The notes below the pieces were generated by a model, which searched no databases, had not been told where the DNA came from, and saw only the letters and a list, made by a program, of their open reading frames with translations. A DNA stretch of 64,000 bases, taken from NCBI RefSeq assembly GCF_021295095.1, contig NZ_JAJLQX010000015.1:1-64000 (forward strand), read 5' to 3'. How positions within the stretch are numbered: the stretch's first letter is position 1; every line of letters begins with the position of its first letter. This stretch comes from Phocaeicola oris (GTDB lineage: Bacteria > Bacteroidota > Bacteroidia > Bacteroidales > Bacteroidaceae). This document shows, one piece after another, positions 55,631 to 64,000 of this stretch. The position numbers and the translations under genes are program-made.

Positions 55631-57751
55631 ATGGCAAATCAAAATTTGAATTTGACCCGTAATATTGGTATCATGGCTCACATTGATGCCGGTAAGACAA
55701 CCACTTCAGAGCGTATTTTGTATTACACAGGGTTGACTCACAAGATTGGTGAAGTTCACGACGGTGCTGCTACAATGGACTGGATGGAGGAGGAGCAGGA
55801 GCGTGGTATTACTATTACCTCAGCTGCTACTACTTGTCATTGGAAGTGGAACGATAACACTTATAAAATTAACTTGATTGATACTCCGGGACACGTTGAC
55901 TTTACCGCGGAGGTTGAGCGTTCACTTCGTGTACTCGATGGCGCGGTTGCTACGTATGCTGCTGTCGGTGGTGTTGAACCACAGTCAGAAACAGTATGGC
56001 GTCAGGCAGAAAAATATGGTGTGCCATGTTTGGCTTATGTTAATAAGATGGACCGTTCCGGTGCCGACTTTTTTGATGTAATGAATCAGATGATAGAAAA
56101 GTTAGGCGCAAACCCATGTCCTGTGATGATACCTATTGGTGCTGAGGAAAACTTCAAAGGTATTGTTGACCTTATTAAGATGAAGGCGATTTATTGGCAT
56201 GATGAGTCAATGGGTTCAGAATATGAAGTTGATGATATTCCTGCAGATATGGCAGATCAGGCTCAGGAATGGCACGATAAGATGATTGAGAACGCAGCTT
56301 CATTTGATGATGCCTTGATGGAGAAATATTTTAATGACGCCTCTTCTATTACTGAAGAAGAAATCATTGCTGCTATTCGTAAAGGCACTGTAGCTCACGA
56401 GCTTGTTCCTATGACTTGTGGTTCTTCATTCAAGAATAAAGGTGTTCAGCCTTTGCTTGATTATATCTGTGCGTTTTTGCCTTCACCATTGGATACTCCA
56501 AACATTGCAGGAACAAATCCGGAAACAGGTGCAGAAGAAGACCGTCGTCCATCAGAGGATGAGGCTACTTCAGCTTTGGCATTTAAAATTGCAACAGATC
56601 CATACGTAGGTCGTTTGGTTTATTTCCGTGTTTATTCGGGAAAAGTTGCTGCCGGGTCGTACATTTATAACACTCGTTCTGGAAAGAAAGAGCGTGTTTC
56701 CCGTTTATTCCAGATGTTTTCGAATAAACAGAATCCGGTGGAAGAAATCGGTGCCGGAGATATCGGCGCAGGTGTTGGCTTTAAGGATATTCATACAGGT
56801 GATACTCTTTGTGATGAAAATCATCCTATTGTACTTGAGTCTATGGACTTCCCTGATCCGGTTATCGGTATCGCTGTTGAGCCTAAGACTCAGAAAGATA
56901 TGGAAAAACTTTCTAACGGTTTGGCTAAGTTGGCGGAAGAGGACCCAACATTCCGTGTTCATACAGATGAACAGACCGGCCAGACAGTCATCGAAGGTAT
57001 GGGTGAGCTTCATTTGGATATTATTCTGGAGCGTTTGAAACGTGAGTTTAAAGTAGAATGTAACCAGGGACGTCCTCAGGTTGCTTATAAAGAAGCCATT
57101 ACTCAGACTGTTGAGCTTCGTGAGGTTTATAAAAAGCAGACAGGTGGTCGTGGTAAGTTTGCAGACATTATCGTTACGGTTGGTCCGGTTGATCCAGACT
57201 TTACGCAGGGTGGTTTGCAATTTGTTGATGAGGTTAAGGGCGGTAACGTTCCTAAAGAATATATCCCTTCAGTGCAGAAAGGCTTTACTACCGCAATGAA
57301 GAGTGGTGTTCTTGCAGGTTATCCTCTTGATTCTTTGAAAGTGGTTTTGAAAGATGGTTCTTACCATCCGGTCGATTCAGATCAACTTTCATTTGAAATT
57401 TGTGCTATTTCAGCCTATAAAAAGGCGTGTGAAAAAGCAGGTCCTACCTTATTGGAACCTATTATGAAGTTGGAGGTTGTTACTCCGGAAGAGAATATGG
57501 GTGATGTTATTGGTGACTTAAACAAACGTCGCGGTCAGGTTGAAGGAATGGAATCAACTAAGTCCGGTTCCCGCATCGTTAAGGCGATGGTTCCTCTGTC
57601 AGAGATGTTCGGTTATGTAACCGCATTGCGTACCATTACTTCCGGTCGTGCAACATCTTCAATGACATACGATCATCATACAGCTGTATCTCCGACAATT
57701 GCAAGAACAATTCTTGAAGAGGTTAAAGGTCGTGTTGAATTGATTAAGTAA
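55631..57751 (+). CDS. fusA: Elongation factor G
   Basis: 706 residues. GTPase motifs AHIDAGKTT (16-24), DTPGH (about 85-89) and NKMD (about 139-142) are intact, with domains II-V complete to the end KGRVELIK. Catalyses translocation on the ribosome. It is followed by a hairpin and then rpsJ; tuf is not here but in the tRNA cluster. Confidence 0.97.
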   Translation: MANQNLNLTRNIGIMAHIDAGKTTTSERILYYTGLTHKIGEVHDGAATMDWMEEEQERGITITSAATTCHWKWNDNTYKINLIDTPGHVDFTAEVERSLRVLDGAVATYAAVGGVEPQSETVWRQAEKYGVPCLAYVNKMDRSGADFFDVMNQMIEKLGANPCPVMIPIGAEENFKGIVDLIKMKAIYWHDESMGSEYEVDDIPADMADQAQEWHDKMIENAASFDDALMEKYFNDASSITEEEIIAAIRKGTVAHELVPMTCGSSFKNKGVQPLLDYICAFLPSPLDTPNIAGTNPETGAEEDRRPSEDEATSALAFKIATDPYVGRLVYFRVYSGKVAAGSYIYNTRSGKKERVSRLFQMFSNKQNPVEEIGAGDIGAGVGFKDIHTGDTLCDENHPIVLESMDFPDPVIGIAVEPKTQKDMEKLSNGLAKLAEEDPTFRVHTDEQTGQTVIEGMGELHLDIILERLKREFKVECNQGRPQVAYKEAITQTVELREVYKKQTGGRGKFADIIVTVGPVDPDFTQGGLQFVDEVKGGNVPKEYIPSVQKGFTTAMKSGVLAGYPLDSLKVVLKDGSYHPVDSDQLSFEICAISAYKKACEKAGPTLLEPIMKLEVVTPEENMGDVIGDLNKRRGQVEGMESTKSGSRIVKAMVPLSEMFGYVTALRTITSGRATSSMTYDHHTAVSPTIARTILEEVKGRVELIK

Positions 57752-57765
57752 AGAAAAAGAAGACA

Positions 57766-57803
57766 GGGGCTACGAATTAGCGAATGACTCTTAATTCGGC
57801 CCC
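57766..57803 (+). promoter_or_regulatory. Hairpin in the fusA-rpsJ gap
   Basis: GGGGC (57766-57770) pairs with GCCCC (57799-57803), and CGAATTA inside pairs with TAATTCG after a 2-base bulge. It may be a partial terminator or an RNA site for feedback control of the S10 genes. The role is inference. Confidence 0.5.
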
Positions 57804-57840
57804 GCCTTTAATGAATAACAATTTAATAATAAAAAAACAA

Positions 57841-58146
57841 ATGAGTCAAAAGATTAGAATTAAACTGAAATCCTATGATCACAACTTGGTTGATAATTCA
57901 GCTGAGAAGATTGTAAGAACAGTGAAAGCAACCGGTGCTATTGTCAGTGGTCCTATTCCATTGCCTACACACAAGAAAATTTTCACTGTTAATCGTTCAA
58001 CTTTTGTAAATAAGAAATCTCGTGAACAGTTTGAGCTTTCATCTTACAAGCGTTTGATCGATATTTATAGCTCAACAGCTAAGACTGTCGATGCTTTGAT
58101 GAAGCTTGAATTACCGAGTGGTGTAGAAGTAGAGATCAAAGTTTAA
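57841..58146 (+). CDS. rpsJ: 30S ribosomal protein S10
   Basis: 101 residues from the ATG at 57841 ([20 protein letters not shown]), the family start; the longer frame upstream crosses the leader hairpin and is not conserved-looking. Start of the S10 gene block. Confidence 0.97.
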   Translation: MSQKIRIKLKSYDHNLVDNSAEKIVRTVKATGAIVSGPIPLPTHKKIFTVNRSTFVNKKSREQFELSSYKRLIDIYSSTAKTVDALMKLELPSGVEVEIKV

Positions 58147-58164
58147 TATTAAAATTTAACTGAA

Positions 58165-58782
58165 ATGCCAGGATTATTAGGAAAAAAAATCGGAATGACT
58201 TCCGTTTTTAGTGCTGATGGAAAGAATGTTCCATGCACTGTTATCGAAGCTGGTCCTTGTGTAGTTACTCAGATTAAAAGTGAAGAGAAGGATGGATACG
58301 CTGCCGTTCAGGTAGGTTTCCAGGACATGAAAGAAAAACATGCCACAAAACCTTTGCTTGGGCACTTTAAAAAAGTTGGTGTAACTCCAAAGAGACACTT
58401 GGCCGAGTTCAAAAATTTTGAGAAAGAGTACAATTTAGGTGACGTAATCACAGTAGATTTGTTCGAGGGCACAGATTTCGTAGACGTTACTGGTACTTCT
58501 AAAGGTAAAGGTTTTCAGGGCGTTGTTAAACGTCATGGATTTGGTGGCGTAGGCCAGACTACTCATGGTCAGCATAACAGAGCTCGTAAACCGGGTTCTA
58601 TTGGTGCTTGTTCATACCCAGCAAAAGTCTTCAAAGGCATGCGTATGGGTGGTCAACTTGGTGGTGACCGTGTTACAACACAGAACTTACGCGTATTAAA
58701 GGTAATTCCGGACCATAACCTTCTATTGATTAAGGGTTCAGTAGCCGGATGCAAAGGTTCAATCGTAATAATTGAGAAATAA
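58165..58782 (+). CDS. rplC: 50S ribosomal protein L3
   Basis: 205 residues, [15 protein letters not shown] start, and the conserved loop reaching the peptidyl-transferase centre ([14 protein letters not shown]). Stop overlaps the rplD start by one base. Confidence 0.97.
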   Translation: MPGLLGKKIGMTSVFSADGKNVPCTVIEAGPCVVTQIKSEEKDGYAAVQVGFQDMKEKHATKPLLGHFKKVGVTPKRHLAEFKNFEKEYNLGDVITVDLFEGTDFVDVTGTSKGKGFQGVVKRHGFGGVGQTTHGQHNRARKPGSIGACSYPAKVFKGMRMGGQLGGDRVTTQNLRVLKVIPDHNLLLIKGSVAGCKGSIVIIEK

Positions 58783-59408
58783 TGGAAGTTAACGTATTAA
58801 ATATTAAAGGTGAGGACACCGGAAGAAAGGTTACGTTAAACGAATCTATCTTCGGAATTGAACCTAATGATCATGCCATTTTTATGGATGTGAAACAGTA
58901 TTTGGCTGATCAGCGTCAGGGAACTCATAAATCAAAGGAAAGAAGTGAGGTTAGCGGTTCTACACGTAAATTAGGTCGTCAAAAAGGTGGTGGTGGCGCA
59001 CGTCGTGGTGATATCAATTCACCACTGCTGGTAGGTGGCGCACGTGTATTCGGACCTAAGCCACGCGATTATTCATTCAAGTTGAATAAGAAAGTGAAGG
59101 CTTTGGCTCGTCGTTCGGCATTGGCATACAAAGCAAAAGATAATTCAATCTTAGTTGTTGAGGACTTCAATTTTGATGCACCAAAGACGAAAGATTTTGT
59201 TGCAATGATAAATAATCTTAAAATTGCTGACAAAAAGTTACTTTTTGTTTTGCCTAATGGAAATAAAAATGTATATTTGTCAGCTCGTAATCTACAGGGA
59301 GTCAAATTATCTACAGCTTCTGCATTGAATACATATAATGTACTCGACGCTGAGACTATTGTTGTGACTGAAGATTCACTGAAGGTTATTGATGGAATCT
59401 TGTCTTAA
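58782..59408 (+). CDS. rplD: 50S ribosomal protein L4
   Basis: 208 residues. The exit-tunnel loop [19 protein letters not shown] is present. In E. coli L4 represses the S10 operon; a similar role here is possible. Confidence 0.97.
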   Translation: MEVNVLNIKGEDTGRKVTLNESIFGIEPNDHAIFMDVKQYLADQRQGTHKSKERSEVSGSTRKLGRQKGGGGARRGDINSPLLVGGARVFGPKPRDYSFKLNKKVKALARRSALAYKAKDNSILVVEDFNFDAPKTKDFVAMINNLKIADKKLLFVLPNGNKNVYLSARNLQGVKLSTASALNTYNVLDAETIVVTEDSLKVIDGILS

Positions 59409-59430
59409 TTAATAATGAGGAGGCTAAATA

Positions 59431-59721
59431 ATGGGATTTATAGTAAAACCGTTAGTAACTGAGAAAATGACAGCTGAGACCGAGAAATTGAATCGTTTCG
59501 GTTTCATTGTTCGTCCAGAGGCTAACAAATTGGAGATTAAGAAAGAAGTAGAATCTTTATATAATGTAACAGTGTTGTCTGTAAATACAATGAATTATAC
59601 GGGCAAGAATAAGAGTCGTTATACAAAGGCAGGCCTTGTCAAAGGGAAAACAAATGCTTATAAAAAAGCAATTGTTACTTTGAAGAAGGGTGATACAATT
59701 GATTTTTATAGCAATATTTAA
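59431..59721 (+). CDS. rplW: 50S ribosomal protein L23
   Basis: 96 residues ([19 protein letters not shown]). Binding site for trigger factor and SRP at the tunnel exit. A good Shine-Dalgarno (GAGGAGG) precedes it. Confidence 0.96.
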   Translation: MGFIVKPLVTEKMTAETEKLNRFGFIVRPEANKLEIKKEVESLYNVTVLSVNTMNYTGKNKSRYTKAGLVKGKTNAYKKAIVTLKKGDTIDFYSNI

Positions 59722-59726
59722 TAGAG

Positions 59727-60551
<825 letters not shown>

Positions 60552-60569
60552 CCATTAATTGAGTAAATT

Positions 60570-60839
60570 ATGAGTCGTTCATTAAAAAAAGGTCCGTATA
60601 TTAACGTAAAACTTGAAAACAAGGTTCTATCCATGAATGAAAGTGGAAAGAAAGAAGTCGTTAAGACATGGGCTAGAGCTTCAATGATATCACCTGATTT
60701 TGTAGGTCATACTATTGCAGTTCATAACGGAAATAAATTTATTCCTGTTTATATCACTGAAAACATGGTGGGACATAAGCTGGGCGAATTCGCTATGACA
60801 CGTACCTTCCGTGGTCATTCAGGTAATAATAAGAAATAG
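60570..60839 (+). CDS. rpsS: 30S ribosomal protein S19
   Basis: 89 residues ([19 protein letters not shown]); [16 protein letters not shown] near the end is the family signature. Confidence 0.97.
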   Translation: MSRSLKKGPYINVKLENKVLSMNESGKKEVVKTWARASMISPDFVGHTIAVHNGNKFIPVYITENMVGHKLGEFAMTRTFRGHSGNNKK

Positions 60840-60875
60840 TTAAACAGGGGAAACTGAAGAAAAAGTAATAAGATA

Positions 60876-61286
60876 ATGGGAAAAAGGAAATCAATATCGG
60901 CTGCCAACAGAAAAGAAGCCCTTAAGACCATGTATTTCGCGAAATTGCGGAACGTCCCTACTTCTCCGCGGAAAATGCGCTATGTTGTTGATATGATTCG
61001 TGGTATGGAAGTGAATCGCGCACTTGGTATCTTGAAGTTCTCTTCGAAAGAAGCTGCTGCAAGAGTTGAAAAGTTGCTGCGCTCTGCTATTGCTAATTGG
61101 GAACAGAAAAACGATCGTAAAGCTGAAGACGGTGAATTATATGTATCTAAAGTTTTTGTTGATGAGGGAGCTACACTAAAGAGACTACGTCCGGCTCCAC
61201 AGGGTAGAGGATACCGTATTCGCAAACGCGCTAATCACGTTACGTTGTTCGTAGATTCTAAGAATACTAATGATAATAAAAATTAA
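60876..61286 (+). CDS. rplV: 50S ribosomal protein L22
   Basis: 136 residues; tunnel-lining beta hairpin [18 protein letters not shown] present. N-terminus starts [20 protein letters not shown], with [14 protein letters not shown]-like core following. Confidence 0.96.
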   Translation: MGKRKSISAANRKEALKTMYFAKLRNVPTSPRKMRYVVDMIRGMEVNRALGILKFSSKEAAARVEKLLRSAIANWEQKNDRKAEDGELYVSKVFVDEGATLKRLRPAPQGRGYRIRKRANHVTLFVDSKNTNDNKN

Positions 61287-61294
61287 GTAGTTAG

Positions 61295-62023
61295 ATGGGA
61301 CAGAAAATTAATCCAATAAGCAATCGTTTAGGAATTATCAGAGGTTGGGATTCTAATTGGTATGGTGGCAATAATTATGGAGAAAACTTGGTAGAAGATA
61401 CCAAGATTCGTAAATATTTAAAAGCCAGACTTGCAAAAGCCAGCATTTCAAGAATCGTGATTGAACGTACACTGAAATTGGTGACAATTACAGTGTGTAC
61501 AGCACGTCCTGGAGTTATCATTGGTAAAGGCGGTCAGGAAGTAGATAAGCTGAAGGAGGAGTTGAAAAAGATAACTGATAAGGATATTCAAATCAATATC
61601 TTTGAAGTTAAGAAGCCGGAGCTTGATGCTGTCATTGTTGCAAATAATATTGCTCGTCAGGTAGAAGGTAAGATAGCTTATCGTCGTGCTATTAAGATGG
61701 CCATCGCAAATACTATGCGTATGGGCGCTGAAGGTATTAAAGTTCAAATTTCAGGGCGTTTGAATGGTGCAGAAATGGCTCGTTCTGAAATGTTAAAGGA
61801 AGGTAGAACTCCATTACATACATTTCGTGCAGATATCGATTATTGTCAAGCTGATGCATTGACGAAAGTCGGTTTGCAGGGTATTAAAGTATGGATTTGT
61901 CGTGGTGAAGTTTATGGAAAGCGAGAACTTGCTCCAAACTTTGCACAAGCTAAGGATAATAACCGTGGTGGCGGCAATAATGGTGGCAAGAACTTCAGAA
62001 GAAAGAGAAATAATAATCGTTAA
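61295..62023 (+). CDS. rpsC: 30S ribosomal protein S3
   Basis: 242 residues with the KH domain ([18 protein letters not shown]) and a glycine/asparagine/lysine-rich tail ([20 protein letters not shown]) typical of the group. Confidence 0.97.
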   Translation: MGQKINPISNRLGIIRGWDSNWYGGNNYGENLVEDTKIRKYLKARLAKASISRIVIERTLKLVTITVCTARPGVIIGKGGQEVDKLKEELKKITDKDIQINIFEVKKPELDAVIVANNIARQVEGKIAYRRAIKMAIANTMRMGAEGIKVQISGRLNGAEMARSEMLKEGRTPLHTFRADIDYCQADALTKVGLQGIKVWICRGEVYGKRELAPNFAQAKDNNRGGGNNGGKNFRRKRNNNR

Positions 62024-62044
62024 TCGATTTGAATTTTAAGAATT

Positions 62045-62482
62045 ATGTTACAACCGAAGAAAGTAAAGTTCAGAAGACACCAGACAGGCCGTCGTAATAA
62101 TAAAGGTTACGCTCATAGAGGGAATCAGCTGGCCTTCGGGTCTTTTGGCATTAAGGCTCTTGAGCCAAAATGGATAACAGAAGCTCAAATAGAAGCTGCT
62201 CGTGTAGCAGTAACAAGATATATGCAGCGTCAGGGACAGATTTGGATCCGTATTTTCCCGGATAAGCCAATCACTCGTAAACCTGCTGACGTACGTATGG
62301 GTAAAGGTAATGGTGATCCTGTAGGTTTCGTGGCTGCGGTCCTTCCAGGCCGCATCATCATCGAAGCCGATGGCGTTCCTTATGATGTAGCAAAAGAGGC
62401 TTTGCGCTTAGCTGCCCAGAAGCTTCCTATCACTACAAAATTTATTGTTAGACGTGATTTCGATCCGAATCAAAATGCTTAA
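62045..62482 (+). CDS. rplP: 50S ribosomal protein L16
   Basis: 145 residues ([19 protein letters not shown]). Binds 23S rRNA near the A-site tRNA elbow. The signature [20 protein letters not shown] is present. Confidence 0.97.
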   Translation: MLQPKKVKFRRHQTGRRNNKGYAHRGNQLAFGSFGIKALEPKWITEAQIEAARVAVTRYMQRQGQIWIRIFPDKPITRKPADVRMGKGNGDPVGFVAAVLPGRIIIEADGVPYDVAKEALRLAAQKLPITTKFIVRRDFDPNQNA

Positions 62483-62488
62483 TTTATT

Positions 62489-62683
62489 ATGAAGATTGCA
62501 GAAATTAGAGAAATTCCAACTAACGAGTTGGCAGAAAGAATTGACACAGAAGTTGCCAATTACAACCAGATGTTGTTGAATCATTCTATCTCTCCGCTGG
62601 AAAATCCTGCTCAAATTAAGAGATTACGCAGAACAATTGCGCGGATGAAAGCAGAATTACGTCAGAGAGAACTTAACAAATAA
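62489..62683 (+). CDS. rpmC: 50S ribosomal protein L29
   Basis: 64 residues, two-helix protein; ends with the family pattern [17 protein letters not shown]. Confidence 0.95.
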   Translation: MKIAEIREIPTNELAERIDTEVANYNQMLLNHSISPLENPAQIKRLRRTIARMKAELRQRELNK

Positions 62684-62694
62684 AATTAGTCCTC

Positions 62695-62952
62695 ATGGAA
62701 GCTAGAAATTTAAGAAAGGAAAGAACGGGTGTTGTGATTAGTAATAAGATGGATAAGACCATTACTGTTGCTACTGTTTTTAAGGAAAAACACCCTATGT
62801 ATGGTAAGTTCGTTCAAAAGACGAAGAAATATCATGTTCATGATGAGAAGAATGAATGTAATGTAGGTGATACAGTACATATTATGGAAACTCGTCCGTT
62901 GAGCAAGACAAAAAGATGGAGATTGGTTTCAATAATAGAAAGAGCTAAGTAA
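62695..62952 (+). CDS. rpsQ: 30S ribosomal protein S17
   Basis: 85 residues ([20 protein letters not shown]); OB fold. Signature [19 protein letters not shown]. Confidence 0.97.
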   Translation: MEARNLRKERTGVVISNKMDKTITVATVFKEKHPMYGKFVQKTKKYHVHDEKNECNVGDTVHIMETRPLSKTKRWRLVSIIERAK

Positions 62953-62954
62953 TT

Positions 62955-63320
62955 ATGATACAAGCAGAATCCAAACTTACAGTATGTGATAACAGTGGCG
63001 CAAAGGAAGCTCTTTGTATTCGCGTTTTAGGTGGTACAAGAAGACGTTACGCTTCTGTAGGGGATGTAATTGTTGTCGCTGTACAAAGCGTTATCCCTTC
63101 AAGTGATATTAAAAAAGGTGCCGTATCAAAGGCTTTGATTGTGCGTACTAAGAAAGAGATCCGTCGTGCTGATGGTTCTTATATTCGTTTTGATGATAAT
63201 GCTTGCGTTTTGTTGAATAATGCAGGCGAAATTAGAGGTAGCCGTATTTTCGGTCCGGTTGCGAGAGAGTTACGTGCAACAAATATGAAGGTCGTTTCTT
63301 TGGCACCTGAAGTACTTTAA
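62955..63320 (+). CDS. rplN: 50S ribosomal protein L14
   Basis: 121 residues ([20 protein letters not shown]), ending with the expected [13 protein letters not shown]...[11 protein letters not shown]. Contacts 16S rRNA across the subunit interface. Confidence 0.97.
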   Translation: MIQAESKLTVCDNSGAKEALCIRVLGGTRRRYASVGDVIVVAVQSVIPSSDIKKGAVSKALIVRTKKEIRRADGSYIRFDDNACVLLNNAGEIRGSRIFGPVARELRATNMKVVSLAPEVL

Positions 63321-63340
63321 TTTAGTAAACGATTATAGTA

Positions 63341-63664
63341 ATGAGTAAATTACATATTAAAAAAGGTGATACAGTTTACGTTAATTCTGGTGAAGATAAA
63401 GGTAAGACTGGACGTGTACTGAAAGTTCTTGTTAAAGAGAACCGTGCTATTGTTGAAGGTATCAATATGGTTTCCAAGAGCACAAAACCAAGTGCAAAGA
63501 ATCCTCAAGGAGGAATCGTTAGACAGGAAGCAGCTGTTCATATCTCAAATTTGAATCCGGTTGATCCTAAGACAGGGAAGCCAACACGTATTGGTAGACG
63601 AGAGAGTGCTGATGGAAAGACATTTGTTCGTTACGCTAAAAAATCAGGAGAGGAGATTAAATAA
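63341..63664 (+). CDS. rplX: 50S ribosomal protein L24
   Basis: 107 residues with the KOW motif ([20 protein letters not shown]). Stop overlaps the rplE start by one base. Confidence 0.97.
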   Translation: MSKLHIKKGDTVYVNSGEDKGKTGRVLKVLVKENRAIVEGINMVSKSTKPSAKNPQGGIVRQEAAVHISNLNPVDPKTGKPTRIGRRESADGKTFVRYAKKSGEEIK

Positions 63665-64000
63665 TGAGTAATACTGCTAGCCTTAAGAAAGAATATGCAG
63701 AGCGTATAGCTCCAGCATTAAAGAAACAGTTTCAATATTCTTCTTCTATGCAAATCCCAGTTCTTAAGAAGATCGTCATTAATGAGGGTCTTGGTGAGGC
63801 TGTCGCAGATAAGAAGATTATAGAAGTTGCTATTAATGAGTTAACTGCAATCACTGGGCAGAAAGCTGTTGCAACAGTTTCGCGTAAAGATATAGCAAAT
63901 TTTAAGTTGCGTAAAAAAATGCCAATAGGTGTTATGGTAACTTTGCGTCGTGAAAAAATGTATGAATTTTTGGAGAGACTTGTTCGTGTTGCATTACCAC
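63664..64000 (+). CDS. rplE: 50S ribosomal protein L5 (5' part, runs off the window)
   Basis: The first 112 codons are present, from ATG at 63664 ([23 protein letters not shown]). LKKIVINEGLGEAVADKK and ITGQKAVATVSRKDIANFKLRK match L5. The frame is open to the window end. It binds 5S rRNA. Confidence 0.95.
   Translation, partial: MSNTASLKKEYAERIAPALKKQFQYSSSMQIPVLKKIVINEGLGEAVADKKIIEVAINELTAITGQKAVATVSRKDIANFKLRKKMPIGVMVTLRREKMYEFLERLVRVALP

Overview
The window looks like the chromosome of a gut-type member of the Bacteroidales (Bacteroides/Phocaeicola-like; genus not certain). The signs are repeated -7 boxes of the form TAnnTTTG, often with TTTG 18-20 bases upstream, a SusC/SusD pair with an ECF sigma factor and FecR-type anti-sigma factor, HU-type and DUF3467 proteins, and a str operon that runs straight into the S10/spc ribosomal operon. 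Most of the sequence is AT-rich housekeeping DNA; about 7.5-10 kb is visibly richer in G+C.

Layout. 1-0.6 kb: tail of an IS3-type transposase, then a 22-bp-period repeat array. 0.6-7.1 kb: upp, pckA, a nitroreductase lipoprotein and the three-gene proton-translocating transhydrogenase (pntAA-pntAB-pntB). 7.1-10.6 kb: a decayed IS30-type transposase, an exported DUF4440/aldo-keto reductase fusion divergent from an AraC regulator, and a second array. 10.6-17 kb: exported TIM-barrel protein, a methyltransferase-like unknown, a cobalamin adenosyltransferase and a surface-decoration locus (aminotransferase, LicC-like cytidylyltransferase, GT4 glycosyltransferase, LicD). 17-26.4 kb: third array, outer-membrane beta-barrel protein, priA, a 7TM-HD (PgpH-like) phosphodiesterase, gltX, waaA, an inverted-repeat-bounded segment and a fourth array. 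26.4-30.3 kb: gamma carbonic anhydrase-like protein, aminopeptidase P, rpsU, xerC-like recombinase, hpf. 30.4-43.4 kb: four tRNA genes, tuf, tRNA-Trp, secE-nusG-rplKAJL-rpoBC. 43.4-46.8 kb: thioredoxin-like protein, HU-like protein with a repeat-bearing leader, cyclophilin lipoprotein, DUF3467 protein. 46.9-54.3 kb: sigma/FecR/SusC/SusD island. 54.5 kb to the end: rpsL-rpsG-fusA-rpsJ through the 5' part of rplE.

Most interesting. (1) Four intergenic arrays, at 435-556, 10215-10336, 17079-17200 and 26178-26255, share one strict design: a 12-bp near-palindromic core (TCATnCGnATGA) plus a 10-bp linker, period exactly 22 bp, decaying at the edges. The leader of the HU-like gene carries a tandem array with the same 12+10 design but a different core (TCACTATTGTGA). 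I do not recognise a named family for these. (2) A 34-bp perfect inverted repeat made of TGACACC units bounds a 486-bp segment at 25652-26137. (3) The sigma/FecR/SusCD island appears to have split a second, tandem copy of the DUF3467 gene: a 5' scrap lies at 46861 and the 3' end plus its terminator at 54348-54458. (4) The aminotransferase/LicC/LicD/GT4 locus could make and attach an unknown amino-alcohol phosphate or phosphonate to a surface glycan.

All functional calls are by reading the sequence and recalling families; no searches were run.
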